NCBI RefSeq assembly: GCF_900456975.1
Contig: NZ_UGYM01000002.1
Coordinates: forward strand, 4,030,001-4,094,000
Reading direction: 5' to 3'
Length of the DNA stretch: 64,000 nucleotides
DNA from: Shewanella baltica
Lineage (GTDB): Bacteria > Pseudomonadota > Gammaproteobacteria > Enterobacterales > Shewanellaceae
Positions 26,000 to 35,450 of the stretch are shown piece after piece; position 1 is the first letter of the stretch, and each line of letters starts with the position of its first letter. A program made the translations under genes and the position numbers. Under the pieces are notes generated by a model. It saw only the letters and a program-made list of their open reading frames with translations. It had not been told where the DNA came from and did not search any database.

Positions 26000-27637
26000 T
26001 TACTTAACGGCAGCCGCTTCAGCTTTAGCCACTAAATTTGCCGCGCGGTTCATCACGTGGAAAATGTGGTTCTGCTCAACCGTACCTTGGATAAGATCCG
26101 AACTTGGGCCGCGGGCGAAAATCGCCACGTCTTCCCCTGCATGGGTCTCATCGCTTAATGGCACTAGGGCTTCTTGATGGAATCCTGCACTTTGGGTATC
26201 AACAAAGTTCAAGTCCTTACGGCCTGCGTCCACTGGGAAGTTGTAACGCTCATCGCCACCTGTAGCTAATGACGCATAGCCCATGCCGTTAGCGTAACCG
26301 ACTGTGGTATATGGCAAACCGTTAGCATCGGTAGAGTTAGTCACTTCAGCAACGCCGTTGGCGTCGTTCGACTTCACTAAACCTAGGATAGGGTTACCGC
26401 GAGTTGGATAACCTGCGATGGTGAACACATGGCTGTGATCCGCTGTAACCATTAACAAGGTATCGTTTGCCGAGGTTTTTTCCATCGCCACACGCACCGC
26501 TTCAGACAATGCCATTGTGTCATAAAGCGCACGCGCCGCATTACCTGCATGGTGAGCGTGGTCGATACGGCCAGCTTCAACAATCAGCACGAAGCCTTTT
26601 GAGTTTTTCTTCAGAATATCAATCGACTTAGCCGTCATTTCCGCCAGTGATGGCTCGCCAGTCACGCCGGCTTCTTTACGATCGTAGTCGTATTCCATGT
26701 GCGATGAGTTGAATAGGCCAAGCAAATGATCTGTGCTTGCCGCATCCACACTGAGGAAACCGTCCCTGTCTTGCACGTAAGCGGCGTTAGTGTATTTGGT
26801 CATCCACTCAGCAGTGAGGTCGCGACCATCGTTACGCTTACCCGCTTTACCTTCTGGATCAACGGTCGTCTTAGGAATAAAGGCGCGGCGACCGCCACCC
26901 ATCATCACGTTAAGACCGCTGCCATAGTTAAAGTCGAGCATTTGCGCGGCGATATCTTTACAGCCGTTAGTCACAGCTTCTGCTGGCAGGTTTGAATCGG
27001 CTTCCCAATCACGTTCTGGCACATGGGCGTAAGTTGCCGCAGGGGTTGCGTGGGTTAAACGCGCAGTCGTTACCACACCCGTTGCCATTCCCGCCATTGC
27101 AGCAAGCTCTAATGATGTCACGAGATTTTGATCTTTAGTCGAAGCACAGTTAGCACGAACTACGCCTTCAGCTTGTGAAATCACGCCCACGTCGGTTTTT
27201 ACACCTGTCATCATCGCTGACATAGTGCCTGCAGAATCCGGCGTTTGGCCGTCGACGTTATAGGTTTTAGAAAGACCCACATAAGGCAGAGTTTCGAAAG
27301 ATAACGAGTTTTCTTCACCCGTTTTGCCTTTTAGCTGGCCTTCTAAAATACGTGCGGCAGTAATGGTCGATACACCCATACCGTCACCCACAAACAGGAT
27401 CACGTTTTTCGCGGCGCCAACATCATTGTTAACAGTTAAGCCTTCGGCTTTGGTCACGCGAGCTTGTGCATCGACATACCACTGATTCACAGCAGTCCAA
27501 TCTTTGCCATTGCTACCGTTAGACCCATTTGATCCATTGCTACCCGGTGTTCCCGCGGTACCGTTATCACCATCGCTACCGCATGCGGCTAAACCCAGCA
27601 TGGCTGAAATCGCGACTACTAGTAATTTCTTATTCAT
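26000..27637 (-). CDS. Alkaline phosphatase (PhoA superfamily), lipoprotein form
   Basis: A 545-residue phosphomonoesterase. The signal ends in a lipobox, LGLAAC (Cys 19), followed by a short GSN-repeat linker (four tandem Gly-Ser-Asn) that would hold the enzyme off the membrane. Metal and catalytic motifs are present: FVGDGMGVSTITAAR, the nucleophile Ser in PDSAGTMSAMMTGVKT, EAGRIDHAHHAGNAARAL and TADHSHVFTIAGYP. I chose the ATG at 27637 (MNKKLLVV), which has TGGAGC upstream. It lies 40 bases after the paralogous phosphatase gene and is about 55-60% similar by eye. Confidence 0.92.
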   Translation of the reverse strand: MNKKLLVVAISAMLGLAACGSDGDNGTAGTPGSNGSNGSNGSNGKDWTAVNQWYVDAQARVTKAEGLTVNNDVGAAKNVILFVGDGMGVSTITAARILEGQLKGKTGEENSLSFETLPYVGLSKTYNVDGQTPDSAGTMSAMMTGVKTDVGVISQAEGVVRANCASTKDQNLVTSLELAAMAGMATGVVTTARLTHATPAATYAHVPERDWEADSNLPAEAVTNGCKDIAAQMLDFNYGSGLNVMMGGGRRAFIPKTTVDPEGKAGKRNDGRDLTAEWMTKYTNAAYVQDRDGFLSVDAASTDHLLGLFNSSHMEYDYDRKEAGVTGEPSLAEMTAKSIDILKKNSKGFVLIVEAGRIDHAHHAGNAARALYDTMALSEAVRVAMEKTSANDTLLMVTADHSHVFTIAGYPTRGNPILGLVKSNDANGVAEVTNSTDANGLPYTTVGYANGMGYASLATGGDERYNFPVDAGRKDLNFVDTQSAGFHQEALVPLSDETHAGEDVAIFARGPSSDLIQGTVEQNHIFHVMNRAANLVAKAEAAAVK

Positions 27638-27677
27638 TTTTTGCTCCAAAAGTGAGGACTCAGTAACTAATACGTGA

Positions 27678-29183
27678 TTAGTACTTAGTGCCGCCAAGCT
27701 GCTGCGCTTGGTTGATAATGTGGAAGATCACGTTCTGCTCAATCACGCCCTGAACCAGATTCGAACCTGGACCTCTGGCATGTAAGCTGATGTCTTCACC
27801 GGCGTGAGTCTCACTTTCCATTGGGATAAGCGCTTGTTGCATAAAATCTTTATCTTGCGTATCGACTGAGGTTAAGTCGTCACGCACACCCACCACAGCA
27901 CCAGGGCCGTTGGTATAAGCCAGCGTGGTGTAAGGCTTGTTGTCATTCGCCGTCGCTAATGTGCCATCGACGTTATGCACTAAACCTAAGATAGGGTTAC
28001 CGCGTTTTGGGTAGCCTGCGATAGTGAACACATGGCTGTGATCCGCTGTTACCATGATCAAGGTATCATCGCTGCTCGTCGCATCCATTGCCGCTTTCAC
28101 TGCGTTAGATAATTCAACCGCATCGGTCAACGCGCGGCTCGCATTGCCCGCATGGTGACCATGGTCGATACGGCCAGATTCAACGATCAGCAAGTAGCCT
28201 TTGTCGTTCTTCTTCAAAATATCGAGGGATTTAGCGGTCATTTCAGTTAGTGATGGCTCACCACCGACGTCATCAGCGCGGTCTGCTTCGTATTCCATGT
28301 GTGATGGATTGAATAGGCCGAGTAAATGATCTGTGTTGGCAGCATCAATGGCGTCGAAGCCTTTTTTGTCCCACACGTAAGCAGATTTGCTGAAATTATC
28401 GACCCAAGCTTTAGTTAAGTCTTTACCGTCTTTACGTTTACCGGCTTTGTTCTCGCCATCTTTCACTGTTGTGGGTAGGAAGTAGCTACGTCCGCCACCT
28501 AATGCCACAGTTAACGAATTGGCTTCATCACGCATCACTAATTGGCTTGCGATGTCGGTACAACCGTTCGCAACCGCTTCGGCAGGTAAGTTGAAATCGC
28601 CTTCCCAATCGCGCTCAGGGGTTTTGGCATAGGTTGCCGCTGGCGTGGCGTGGGTTAAACGCGCCGTAGTGACTATGCCTGTTGATAATCCTTTGGCATT
28701 AGCAAGGTCGACCAGTGAAACAAGTTCATTGCCTTTTGAAGACAAACAGTTACCACGTAAGCTGGTATCTGAAATAGAGATAATACCCGCCTTGGTTTTA
28801 ACGCCTGTCGCCATGGCTGTCATAGTGCCCGCAGAATCTGGCGTTTGTTGGTTAGTGTTATAGGTTTTCACTAACGCCGTGTGGGGGAACTGTTCGAAAC
28901 TTAAGAAGTTTTCTTCGCCGCCTTGATTGTCAGCTTTATCCTGCCCTTGCAGAATACGGGCTGCCGTTAGCGTCGAAATACTCATGCCGTCACCGACAAA
29001 TAAAATCACATTTTTAGCGGTTTTTTTAGTGTCGACTTGGGCTTTAGCCACCACGTTTGCCGCACTGTCTTTAAACCACTGGCTGTCTGTTTGTGTTGCG
29101 GGCAGGACTGCAGCATGAGCTACAACCGTCATTAAGCTGCAGGAGATAGCTGCAGCGATCCGTTTAATATTCATCACGTTCAT
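27678..29183 (-). CDS. Alkaline phosphatase (PhoA superfamily), soluble periplasmic form
   Basis: A 501-residue enzyme with a cleavable signal peptide (about residues 1-24, ending VVAHAA). It has the same catalytic layout as the next gene: FVGDGMSISTLTAAR, PDSAGTMTAMATGVKT (nucleophile Ser), ESGRIDHGHHAGNASRAL and TADHSHVFTIAGYP. It releases phosphate from organic phosphomonoesters in the periplasm. A GTG codon directly precedes the ATG used. No convincing Pho box was seen upstream, so phosphate control is not shown by the sequence. Confidence 0.92.
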   Translation of the reverse strand: MNVMNIKRIAAAISCSLMTVVAHAAVLPATQTDSQWFKDSAANVVAKAQVDTKKTAKNVILFVGDGMSISTLTAARILQGQDKADNQGGEENFLSFEQFPHTALVKTYNTNQQTPDSAGTMTAMATGVKTKAGIISISDTSLRGNCLSSKGNELVSLVDLANAKGLSTGIVTTARLTHATPAATYAKTPERDWEGDFNLPAEAVANGCTDIASQLVMRDEANSLTVALGGGRSYFLPTTVKDGENKAGKRKDGKDLTKAWVDNFSKSAYVWDKKGFDAIDAANTDHLLGLFNPSHMEYEADRADDVGGEPSLTEMTAKSLDILKKNDKGYLLIVESGRIDHGHHAGNASRALTDAVELSNAVKAAMDATSSDDTLIMVTADHSHVFTIAGYPKRGNPILGLVHNVDGTLATANDNKPYTTLAYTNGPGAVVGVRDDLTSVDTQDKDFMQQALIPMESETHAGEDISLHARGPGSNLVQGVIEQNVIFHIINQAQQLGGTKY

Positions 29184-29471
29184 CACCGATTTATTATTGA
29201 GTGTATGAGGGTATTCCCTGTAGAGGCGACCCGATTTTCAGGCATTTATGTGACGAATAGGCGTGATTTGGATGGCGGTTTTATTGCAGCTAAGTGTCAG
29301 ATTTATTTCAACTAACAATATGCAAGACGTTAAGTTTGACCACCAGCAGATCACGTTTTAATGTCCTAGTGATGCGAGTTCATGGAAACGGATGATTAAA
29401 CTTGAATAAAAATGAACCCATTTATCAGGCTAGCTATACTCTAGTTAACTCAACACGGCTAGGAACAGGTT

Positions 29472-30287
29472 ATGCAGCGACGGAGCAATATGCGCATTTG
29501 GAGTGTGTTGATAGGCTTATTTTTTTGTATCTCTGTTCATGCGACCAGTAAATCCACAGCAGAAACTACAGCGGTACTTGCTGATAAACCTATCATTACC
29601 ATGGCGTTTTATGAGGACCCCAAACACAACTTCTACTTTAAATGGGCTGAACTGATTTACACCCAAGCTTTTGAACGCTTAGGGTATGGCTTCTCCTATC
29701 AAGTGGTTCCCGCTGCCCGCGCCAGTAAGATGGCGGACTCAGGAAAAGTGGATTGTGAGCCGGGGCGCGTATTTCGTTATGGCGAGAAGTTTACCAACCT
29801 CATTCGCATCGAGGAACCGGTTGTCGATACCCATTTAATTGCCTTCGCACACAATCCCAAAATCAAGATTACCAACTGGCAAGCACTGCAAAAGAGTCGA
29901 TATAAGATCGAATACTATCGAGGCGTGTTCCTCGCAGAACAAAAGCTAAAGGGACTCATTCCAGAGGAGCGCCTGACGGAATCCTCATCCCCTGTGAGCT
30001 CTTTTCGTAAAATGCTCCGCGACCGAATCGATATCTATATTGATACAGAGGCAAGCTCATTGGATCTATTACAAACCCCAGAATTTCAAGGTAGCGAGAT
30101 CATCGCGATTGCCACCCTAGAAGAACTCACTAGCTATGGTTACCTGAATAAACGTCACGCGGCACTCGCCGTAAATCTTGCTCGGGAGCTAAAACAGATG
30201 AAACAAGAAGGCATATTTGAAACCTATAAACAGCAGGCGCGAAAATCGCTTAATGATGTAATAAATAATGGCGATACCCCACAATAA
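29472..30287 (+). CDS. Periplasmic solute-binding protein (family 3-like)
   Basis: A 271-residue exported protein with a signal peptide (hydrophobic core about residues 9-22, ending in VHATS). The fold appears to be the bacterial extracellular solute-binding family 3 type: ITMAFYEDPKHNFYFKWAEL, VPAARASKMADSGKVDCEPG (the Arg that would hold a carboxylate) and a late YLNKRHAALAVNLARELKQM. No permease genes adjoin it. The next gene on the strand is a diguanylate cyclase with a periplasmic domain, so it may feed a signal to that protein, though this is only suggested by position. Confidence 0.75.
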   Translation: MQRRSNMRIWSVLIGLFFCISVHATSKSTAETTAVLADKPIITMAFYEDPKHNFYFKWAELIYTQAFERLGYGFSYQVVPAARASKMADSGKVDCEPGRVFRYGEKFTNLIRIEEPVVDTHLIAFAHNPKIKITNWQALQKSRYKIEYYRGVFLAEQKLKGLIPEERLTESSSPVSSFRKMLRDRIDIYIDTEASSLDLLQTPEFQGSEIIAIATLEELTSYGYLNKRHAALAVNLARELKQMKQEGIFETYKQQARKSLNDVINNGDTPQ

Positions 30288-30511
30288 CGCAATCAGTATC
30301 GCCAATCTTTTTTAAATTATTTCATTGACTTAATTTCAAAGCGTTTTAGTGTTATCTAAAGTATGTCGCTGACATATATGGCTTAACTGACAGTACATTA
30401 CTTAATTGGCAATACATTAATTAACTGACAGTGCATTGCCCAACGAAGAGGCTGACCCGCAACCAAGCGGTACTTTGATTTAGCATGTGGAACAATCAAT
30501 CTAAGGAACAG

Positions 30512-30616
30512 ATGAACAACAAAATAACCTTCAAAAATAGCAGGCAAATTGATTCACTCCTTCTCCCTAAGCTGCCCACTCTAGAGTGGCGCCACTGTAT
30601 TGGTTGTGGAGCGTAA
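30512..30616 (+). CDS. Candidate leader peptide, 34 residues, before the diguanylate cyclase
   Basis: AAGGAACAG precedes an ATG opening a 34-codon frame (starts MNNKITFKNSRQIDSL, ends RHCIGCGA). Its stop codon lies two bases before the ATG of the cyclase gene, so ribosomes ending here could restart there. It has no family resemblance. The good start signal and the tight spacing suggest a translated leader. Confidence 0.45.
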   Translation: MNNKITFKNSRQIDSLLLPKLPTLEWRHCIGCGA

Positions 30617-30618
30617 GG

Positions 30619-32613
30619 ATGGGGACTCAGTTCGCGCGCACATTAGCTATTTTACGGCAACGAACTCGCTCAACCGTTGCTAAGGTTCTGTTGATCATCA
30701 GCATGTTTATCGGGATCTGCATCGCCCTCGTCGCACTTGTGTATATTCAAGGCAATATATTTGATGGTGTACGCACCTATGTCCGCGGTGAAGGCTTGTG
30801 GGCCAAGGCGCAAAAAGATGCGGTACTTTATCTCACCCACTATTCACACACCCAAAATGATGTGGACTTTCAGCGTTATCGTGCAGCGACGAGCGTCATG
30901 GAAGGCGATCATCGAGCTAGACAAGCCCTACTCGCCACACCCATTGATGAACAAGCCGCCAAACTGGGTTTTATTCAGGGCCTCAATGACGAACGCGATA
31001 CCGACTCACTGATCTGGTTCTTCCGTCACTTTCAATCCAATTCCTATATGCGGCAAGCGATTCAGCTGTGGGGCTTAGCCGATCAACGCTTCGAGTTTGT
31101 AATGCAACTCGCCGAGAATATGCGTATTGAAATCAATCAACTGGGTGGGAGACCCGAAGTCCTCGCGCAATACCGCCAGCAATTGATTGATGTAAATGAA
31201 GAATTACTCAGCCTAGAAATTGAATTTTCCGCTGTGCTCAGTGAAGGCGCGCGCTGGGTCAAGCAAATGACCTGGTTGATTAGCCTTGGCGCCCTACTGC
31301 TGTTTATCAGTATTGGGATCTTCGCCAGTCGGCAGATCATTCGTAACATCGCCAAGTCTGAACGGCAGTTACTGATCAGTGAATCTCGCTTCACTAGCCT
31401 GAAAAACTCCGACACCATAGGGATTATTTCTTGGCAGCTCGATGGCACCCTCCATGATGCCAATGATCATTTCCTCAATATGCTCAATTTTGACCGCGCG
31501 GATTTGACCTCAGGCTTAATCAACTGGCGCTCAATTACCCCACCAGAATATGAAACACGAGATGCCATTGCGATTGCAGAGTTAGAACAGTTTGGTCACT
31601 GCCAACAATATGAAAAACAACTTATTAGCAAGAGTGGTGCCTTAGTGCCTGTGATGCTAGCGGCCAGTTTTTTAAATGGCAGCAAATGTGAAGGCGTGGC
31701 CTACTTTATGGATCTCACCGCCAGTAAACAGGCCGAAGATAAACTCAGGCTCGCGGCAACCGTGTTTAATGCCAGCACCGACGGCATAATGATCACCGAT
31801 CCCCTGCTGAGTATTATTTCTATCAATCAAGCCTTTACTCATATTACTGGCTTTACCCAGCAGGATTTGCACGGCGATGCCAACCACTTCCTCAATGACG
31901 GGCACAATAGTGATGACGCCCGCCAAGCCATGCTAAATCTGCTTCAACAGGGCGAGCAATGGCAGGGGGAATTACTCAAACAAGTTAAATCGGGCGACTT
32001 ACTGCCGCTCAGTGTGCGCATCAATACAGTGCGCAATGAGCATGACCGCCTGACTCATTTTGTCATTGTGATTACCGACATTGCCGAACGTAAGGCAGAG
32101 GAGGAATATCTGCGTCATATCGCCCATCACGACGCCCTGACTAACCTGCCTAATCGTGTGTTATTCCACACTAAACTTGAACAAGCCATAGTGCACGCTC
32201 AAAGGTCTGATGATATTTTTGCAATCCTTTTCTTAGACTTAGATAACTTTAAGCCAGTGAATGACCAGTTTGGTCACGATGTGGGAGATAAACTATTACA
32301 GGAAGTCGCGAAACGGCTTTCATCTGGGATTCGCCAAATGGATACCATCACTCGCCTCGGAGGCGATGAGTTTGTGATCCTGCTAGAACACCTTGCCAAT
32401 ACACACAGAATCGGCCAACTGATCCCTCAGATAAGCCAAGCTATTTGCGCGCCTTACACTATCAATGGTCATCAAATCCATATCGGTGTCAGCGTCGGTT
32501 TGGCGATTTATCCAGAAAACGGCACAGATGCAAAAAGCCTGATCAATCATGCTGATCAGGCCATGTATTCGATGAAAAAAACCAATAAGACTCACCTGCA
32601 AAGCCTAGGTTAA
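30619..32613 (+). CDS. Membrane diguanylate cyclase with two PAS domains
   Basis: A 664-residue protein. It has a membrane helix (about residues 20-40), a periplasmic helical sensor (about 45-205), a second helix (about 215-240), two PAS domains (about 250-375 and 385-490) and a C-terminal GGDEF domain (about 500-660). The active site RLGGDEFVILLEH is intact, so it should make c-di-GMP. The open frame extends 11 codons upstream to a GTG, but ATG 30619 has GGAG nine bases before it. A solute-binding protein gene and a small leader frame lie directly upstream. Confidence 0.92.
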   Translation: MGTQFARTLAILRQRTRSTVAKVLLIISMFIGICIALVALVYIQGNIFDGVRTYVRGEGLWAKAQKDAVLYLTHYSHTQNDVDFQRYRAATSVMEGDHRARQALLATPIDEQAAKLGFIQGLNDERDTDSLIWFFRHFQSNSYMRQAIQLWGLADQRFEFVMQLAENMRIEINQLGGRPEVLAQYRQQLIDVNEELLSLEIEFSAVLSEGARWVKQMTWLISLGALLLFISIGIFASRQIIRNIAKSERQLLISESRFTSLKNSDTIGIISWQLDGTLHDANDHFLNMLNFDRADLTSGLINWRSITPPEYETRDAIAIAELEQFGHCQQYEKQLISKSGALVPVMLAASFLNGSKCEGVAYFMDLTASKQAEDKLRLAATVFNASTDGIMITDPLLSIISINQAFTHITGFTQQDLHGDANHFLNDGHNSDDARQAMLNLLQQGEQWQGELLKQVKSGDLLPLSVRINTVRNEHDRLTHFVIVITDIAERKAEEEYLRHIAHHDALTNLPNRVLFHTKLEQAIVHAQRSDDIFAILFLDLDNFKPVNDQFGHDVGDKLLQEVAKRLSSGIRQMDTITRLGGDEFVILLEHLANTHRIGQLIPQISQAICAPYTINGHQIHIGVSVGLAIYPENGTDAKSLINHADQAMYSMKKTNKTHLQSLG

Positions 32614-32616
32614 GCC

Positions 32617-33579
32617 TTACTGGCTGGCGAGTTTACGCCAACGTAATCCATCACGAATCACCTCATACCCAGGGAACATAGCGGCAATCACTAGACTATA
32701 ACTGAGCCATTTATCTAGCTGCAGTAACGTAAATATCCCCTGCAATTCAGGTCCTTGGTTCTGTACTTGGGTTTGTAATAGTGGCGAACTAAATGCCAGA
32801 AAGACTAAGAACGAGGCATAAGCAAGATTGATCCCCATATTCACCAGTAACAATTCATTGGTCCACACTCTGCGGCGTAGTTGCCAGAGACTATTGCCCA
32901 TAGACAGCAAAATAATAGGGCTAAACCATTGCAGTAATTGCTGAGTATTGGCGCTAAAAATCACGGTACGTGTAGCTAATTGCTCGCTACTCATCCACAC
33001 AGAACACCAGATCACGAGCAAGAGGAAGAGATACGTCGCCAGATCGGCAAACACATCGCTTAAACTAATATGCTGCCAACCGGGGCCGACCTTTGGCAAA
33101 TTCTGCGGCTGCCATTTTTGACAATTACTGCCAGATAGCGGTTTTCCTTGAGCCGAAAAGCTCCAAAAAGACAAGCCAATTGCAGTAAACGCAAGACAAG
33201 CATCGCCGATAAAACCTTTGGCAATATGATGGATAAATCCGAATAGATTTCCCTCTGCCGAGCCCAGCCATTGCGTCGTGCCGCCTACCACCTGCAGCAC
33301 AAATAAAACACCAAGCACCATGAAAAGTGTATGTTTAAAAAGCGGAATATCCTCAGAGGCAATAATAGGCACTGCCGGTACAAATTGCTGCGCGACCTTA
33401 CAGGGATGACCCATTTGCTTTAATACATCGGCAATTTGCGATTCGGTCAATTCACCTTGTTCAGATAAGGCATCCAATTGGTCGCAGATATTGGCTTTTA
33501 ATTCACGACCAATTTCCTGACGTTTGTTCTCGGGCAATTCACGCTGCACCGCGGCGATATAGCGATCGACTAATTCCAT
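32617..33579 (-). CDS. PadR-associated membrane protein (DUF1700/HAAS-like)
   Basis: A 320-residue protein. The cytoplasmic N-terminus (about residues 1-75, MELVDRYIAAVQRELPENKR, LTESQIADVLKQMGHPCKVAQQF) is the helical HAAS-type domain often coupled to PadR regulators. Five or so hydrophobic segments follow (about 90-310). Function is unknown; such proteins are thought to work with their PadR partner in envelope responses. Its ATG is one base after the PadR stop, with AGGAG inside the end of padR, so the two are co-translated. The 384-codon open frame upstream is only the shadow of padR. Confidence 0.8.
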   Translation of the reverse strand: MELVDRYIAAVQRELPENKRQEIGRELKANICDQLDALSEQGELTESQIADVLKQMGHPCKVAQQFVPAVPIIASEDIPLFKHTLFMVLGVLFVLQVVGGTTQWLGSAEGNLFGFIHHIAKGFIGDACLAFTAIGLSFWSFSAQGKPLSGSNCQKWQPQNLPKVGPGWQHISLSDVFADLATYLFLLLVIWCSVWMSSEQLATRTVIFSANTQQLLQWFSPIILLSMGNSLWQLRRRVWTNELLLVNMGINLAYASFLVFLAFSSPLLQTQVQNQGPELQGIFTLLQLDKWLSYSLVIAAMFPGYEVIRDGLRWRKLASQ

Positions 33580-33580
33580 A

Positions 33581-33967
33581 TCAAATCTCCTCTGCGCTCT
33601 CGTCTGAGCAGTTAATATCAGAGCCATTAGTGTCAGCGCTTTGCTCCAGCAAAAAAGCCAAGGCGCCATTAAGTTGCTGCCATTCATCGGTAAGTTGACT
33701 GAGTAACTCAGCCCCCAATGACGACAATTGGTAATAACGACGCTCACGCCCTTCGGCCTGTCGCCACTCACTATCCAACAATCCTTGATCGGCTAGGCGG
33801 CGCACTAAGGGATACAGAGTCCCCTCGTCAATATCGATACCGCCTTCCTGCAACTGTTTGCGGAGCGAATAACCGTAGTGGGGTTGTTTTAATAATCCCA
33901 GTACCGCCAACACTAATACCCCACGGCGCAACTCGAGTCGCATTTTGACTAGCTGTGAACTTGTCAT
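33581..33967 (-). CDS. PadR-family transcriptional regulator
   Basis: A 128-residue winged-helix regulator. The family pattern is clear: LELRRGVLVLAVLGLLKQPHYGYSLRKQL, then IDIDEGTLYPLVRRLADQGLL and EGRERRYYQLSSLG (about residues 10-90). PadR proteins usually repress their own operon and respond to a small molecule or to phosphorylation. The C-terminal tail after about residue 105 is Asp/Ser-rich. It shares an operon with the membrane protein that follows, and has a cluster of inverted repeats before its start. Confidence 0.92.
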   Translation of the reverse strand: MTSSQLVKMRLELRRGVLVLAVLGLLKQPHYGYSLRKQLQEGGIDIDEGTLYPLVRRLADQGLLDSEWRQAEGRERRYYQLSSLGAELLSQLTDEWQQLNGALAFLLEQSADTNGSDINCSDESAEEI

Positions 33968-33988
33968 AGTCGAATTCCTATCCTGAAC

Positions 33989-34040
33989 ACTGTGTCACAC
34001 ACACTGTGCACCACACAGCAAATACTATGCAGCACACAGT
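33989..34040 (-). promoter_or_regulatory. Inverted-repeat cluster before padR, possible operator
   Basis: ACTGTGT (33989-33995) and ACACAGT (34034-34040) form an inverted pair, and CTGTG/CACAG (34004-34018) form another inside. The cluster is 20-70 bases upstream of padR. PadR-type autoregulation would fit, but the usual ATGT-N8-ACAT form is not seen. The rest of the gap to 34378 holds nothing I can name. Confidence 0.4.
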
Positions 34041-34378
34041 AAGATTGCAAGTTCTCATTGCACACTTTTTGCTCTTTATGTTCAAAATAAACACAAGCAA
34101 TTGTTTGTATTGAATTTAGAAAAATGCCAACCGTTTCTGCTATATGCTCACATATCCCCTACTCCATACGCTCAAAGCGAATGACTCACACATAAGCAAA
34201 TTCAGGATAAAAAATTGCAAAACTTCCTATGCTTGAGTAACTTAGCAGCCAACACTGGATAATCGACCAGTCAACCTAAGGACGGTTTACTCCTCAAAGG
34301 GGATAAATCGGATCGACTCAAGTAAGTGTTGATATTCAATAACTAAAATATTAAACCGTTAAATTAAGGACATAGAAA

Positions 34379-35032
34379 ATGCTCATGGATAGAGGCGTGC
34401 TGGTACGCTGGAACGATGAAAAGGGATTTGGCTTTATTCAGCCTGAAAAAAACGCCGCCCAAGATGTGTTTATTCACATTTCAGTGCTGAAAAAGATGGC
34501 GAGAAAACCCATAGTGGGCGACAGCATTCTGTTTCAAACTGAAGTGCAAAATGACGGCAAAAGAAAAGCGGTTATCGCCTCGATTGAAGGCGTCGCTGTT
34601 ATTGCAGCGAGTGCTACACCGCGCTCCCACTCTCATGTCCAATCACGCAATGAAAACTTCAACTTCAATAACAAAAACAAAGCCCATTACCATAGCCCAC
34701 GAAAATCTTCATTTAATACAATAATCCCGCTGCTAATAATCGTGACCATAGTTATCTTTGGCTTTAAACAATACCAAGAGTTCAATGAAGCTCCTGCAAT
34801 CGATGAAGTACCAGTCCTCACTAATGAGGACATTCAGAGAATGCCCATGTATGAAACTAAAGTGATAACTCAAACACCTGCAACGCCAAGATTCCAATGT
34901 GAAGCGGGTAAAACCCATTGCAGCCACATGAGTTCCTGTACTGAAGCGACTTTCTATATCCAACATTGCCCCAATACTCAAATGGATGGTGACGATGATG
35001 GCATTCCCTGCGAGCGCCAGTGGTGCAGTTAG
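34379..35032 (+). CDS. Cold-shock domain – membrane helix – Excalibur fusion protein
   Basis: A 217-residue protein in three parts. Residues 1-70 are a cold-shock (OB-fold) domain with the RNA-binding GFGFI (RNP1-like) and DVFIHIS (RNP2-like) motifs. After a His/Asn-rich linker, one membrane helix (about 113-133) follows. The C-terminal 45 residues are an Excalibur-type domain with FQCEAGKTHCSHMSSC and the calcium-loop-like MDGDDDGIPCE. A nucleic-acid-binding cytoplasmic head would thus be tied to an extracytoplasmic Cys-rich metal-binding tail. AAGGA lies 13 bases before the ATG; the ATG two codons in is an alternative. Confidence 0.8.
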   Translation: MLMDRGVLVRWNDEKGFGFIQPEKNAAQDVFIHISVLKKMARKPIVGDSILFQTEVQNDGKRKAVIASIEGVAVIAASATPRSHSHVQSRNENFNFNNKNKAHYHSPRKSSFNTIIPLLIIVTIVIFGFKQYQEFNEAPAIDEVPVLTNEDIQRMPMYETKVITQTPATPRFQCEAGKTHCSHMSSCTEATFYIQHCPNTQMDGDDDGIPCERQWCS

Positions 35033-35083
35033 CGATACGACACCCATTAATTCATACCCATAACAACTTCTAAATGGCAACGC

Positions 35084-35431
35084 ATGTACACCGATATCAT
35101 TACGCAAATTGATTCACCTGAGATACTGGAGTCCATGTTAACTGAGCATGCGGCGGTGCTGTTGTTATTTGGCGCGCCGGACTGCGGTGTGTGTCAAACG
35201 CTCAAACCAAGAATTGCTGAGATGTTAGCGCAAGCGTTCCCGCAGATGCGGATGGCCTATATTGATTGCCAAGCCCAAGGTGAGATAGCGGCGAGCCGCA
35301 ATGTATTTGCCTTGCCTGTGGTGGAATGTGTGTTTTATGGCAAAACCTTTGGACGTTTTTCCAAGGTGTTTTCGTTAGCGGATATTCGAGGGGCGCTTGC
35401 CCGCCCCTATGGTTTAATCGTGACGGAATAA
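35084..35431 (+). CDS. Thioredoxin-fold protein
   Basis: A 115-residue cytoplasmic protein with a thioredoxin fold. The redox site is GAPDCGVCQTLKP (CGVC, Cys about 33 and 36), and the cis-Pro is in FALPVVECVFYG. It is close in size to thioredoxin but lacks the WCGPC signature, so it is better described as a thioredoxin-like thiol protein. The ribosome-binding site is weak. It converges with the NifX-like gene, with 20 bases between the stops. Confidence 0.82.
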   Translation: MYTDIITQIDSPEILESMLTEHAAVLLLFGAPDCGVCQTLKPRIAEMLAQAFPQMRMAYIDCQAQGEIAASRNVFALPVVECVFYGKTFGRFSKVFSLADIRGALARPYGLIVTE

Positions 35432-35450
35432 TCCAAATTAAACGATGATA

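Noticed and set aside
29187..29471. Pho box before the alkaline phosphatases
   Set aside because: No pair of CTGTCAT-like 7-mers with the right spacing was found.
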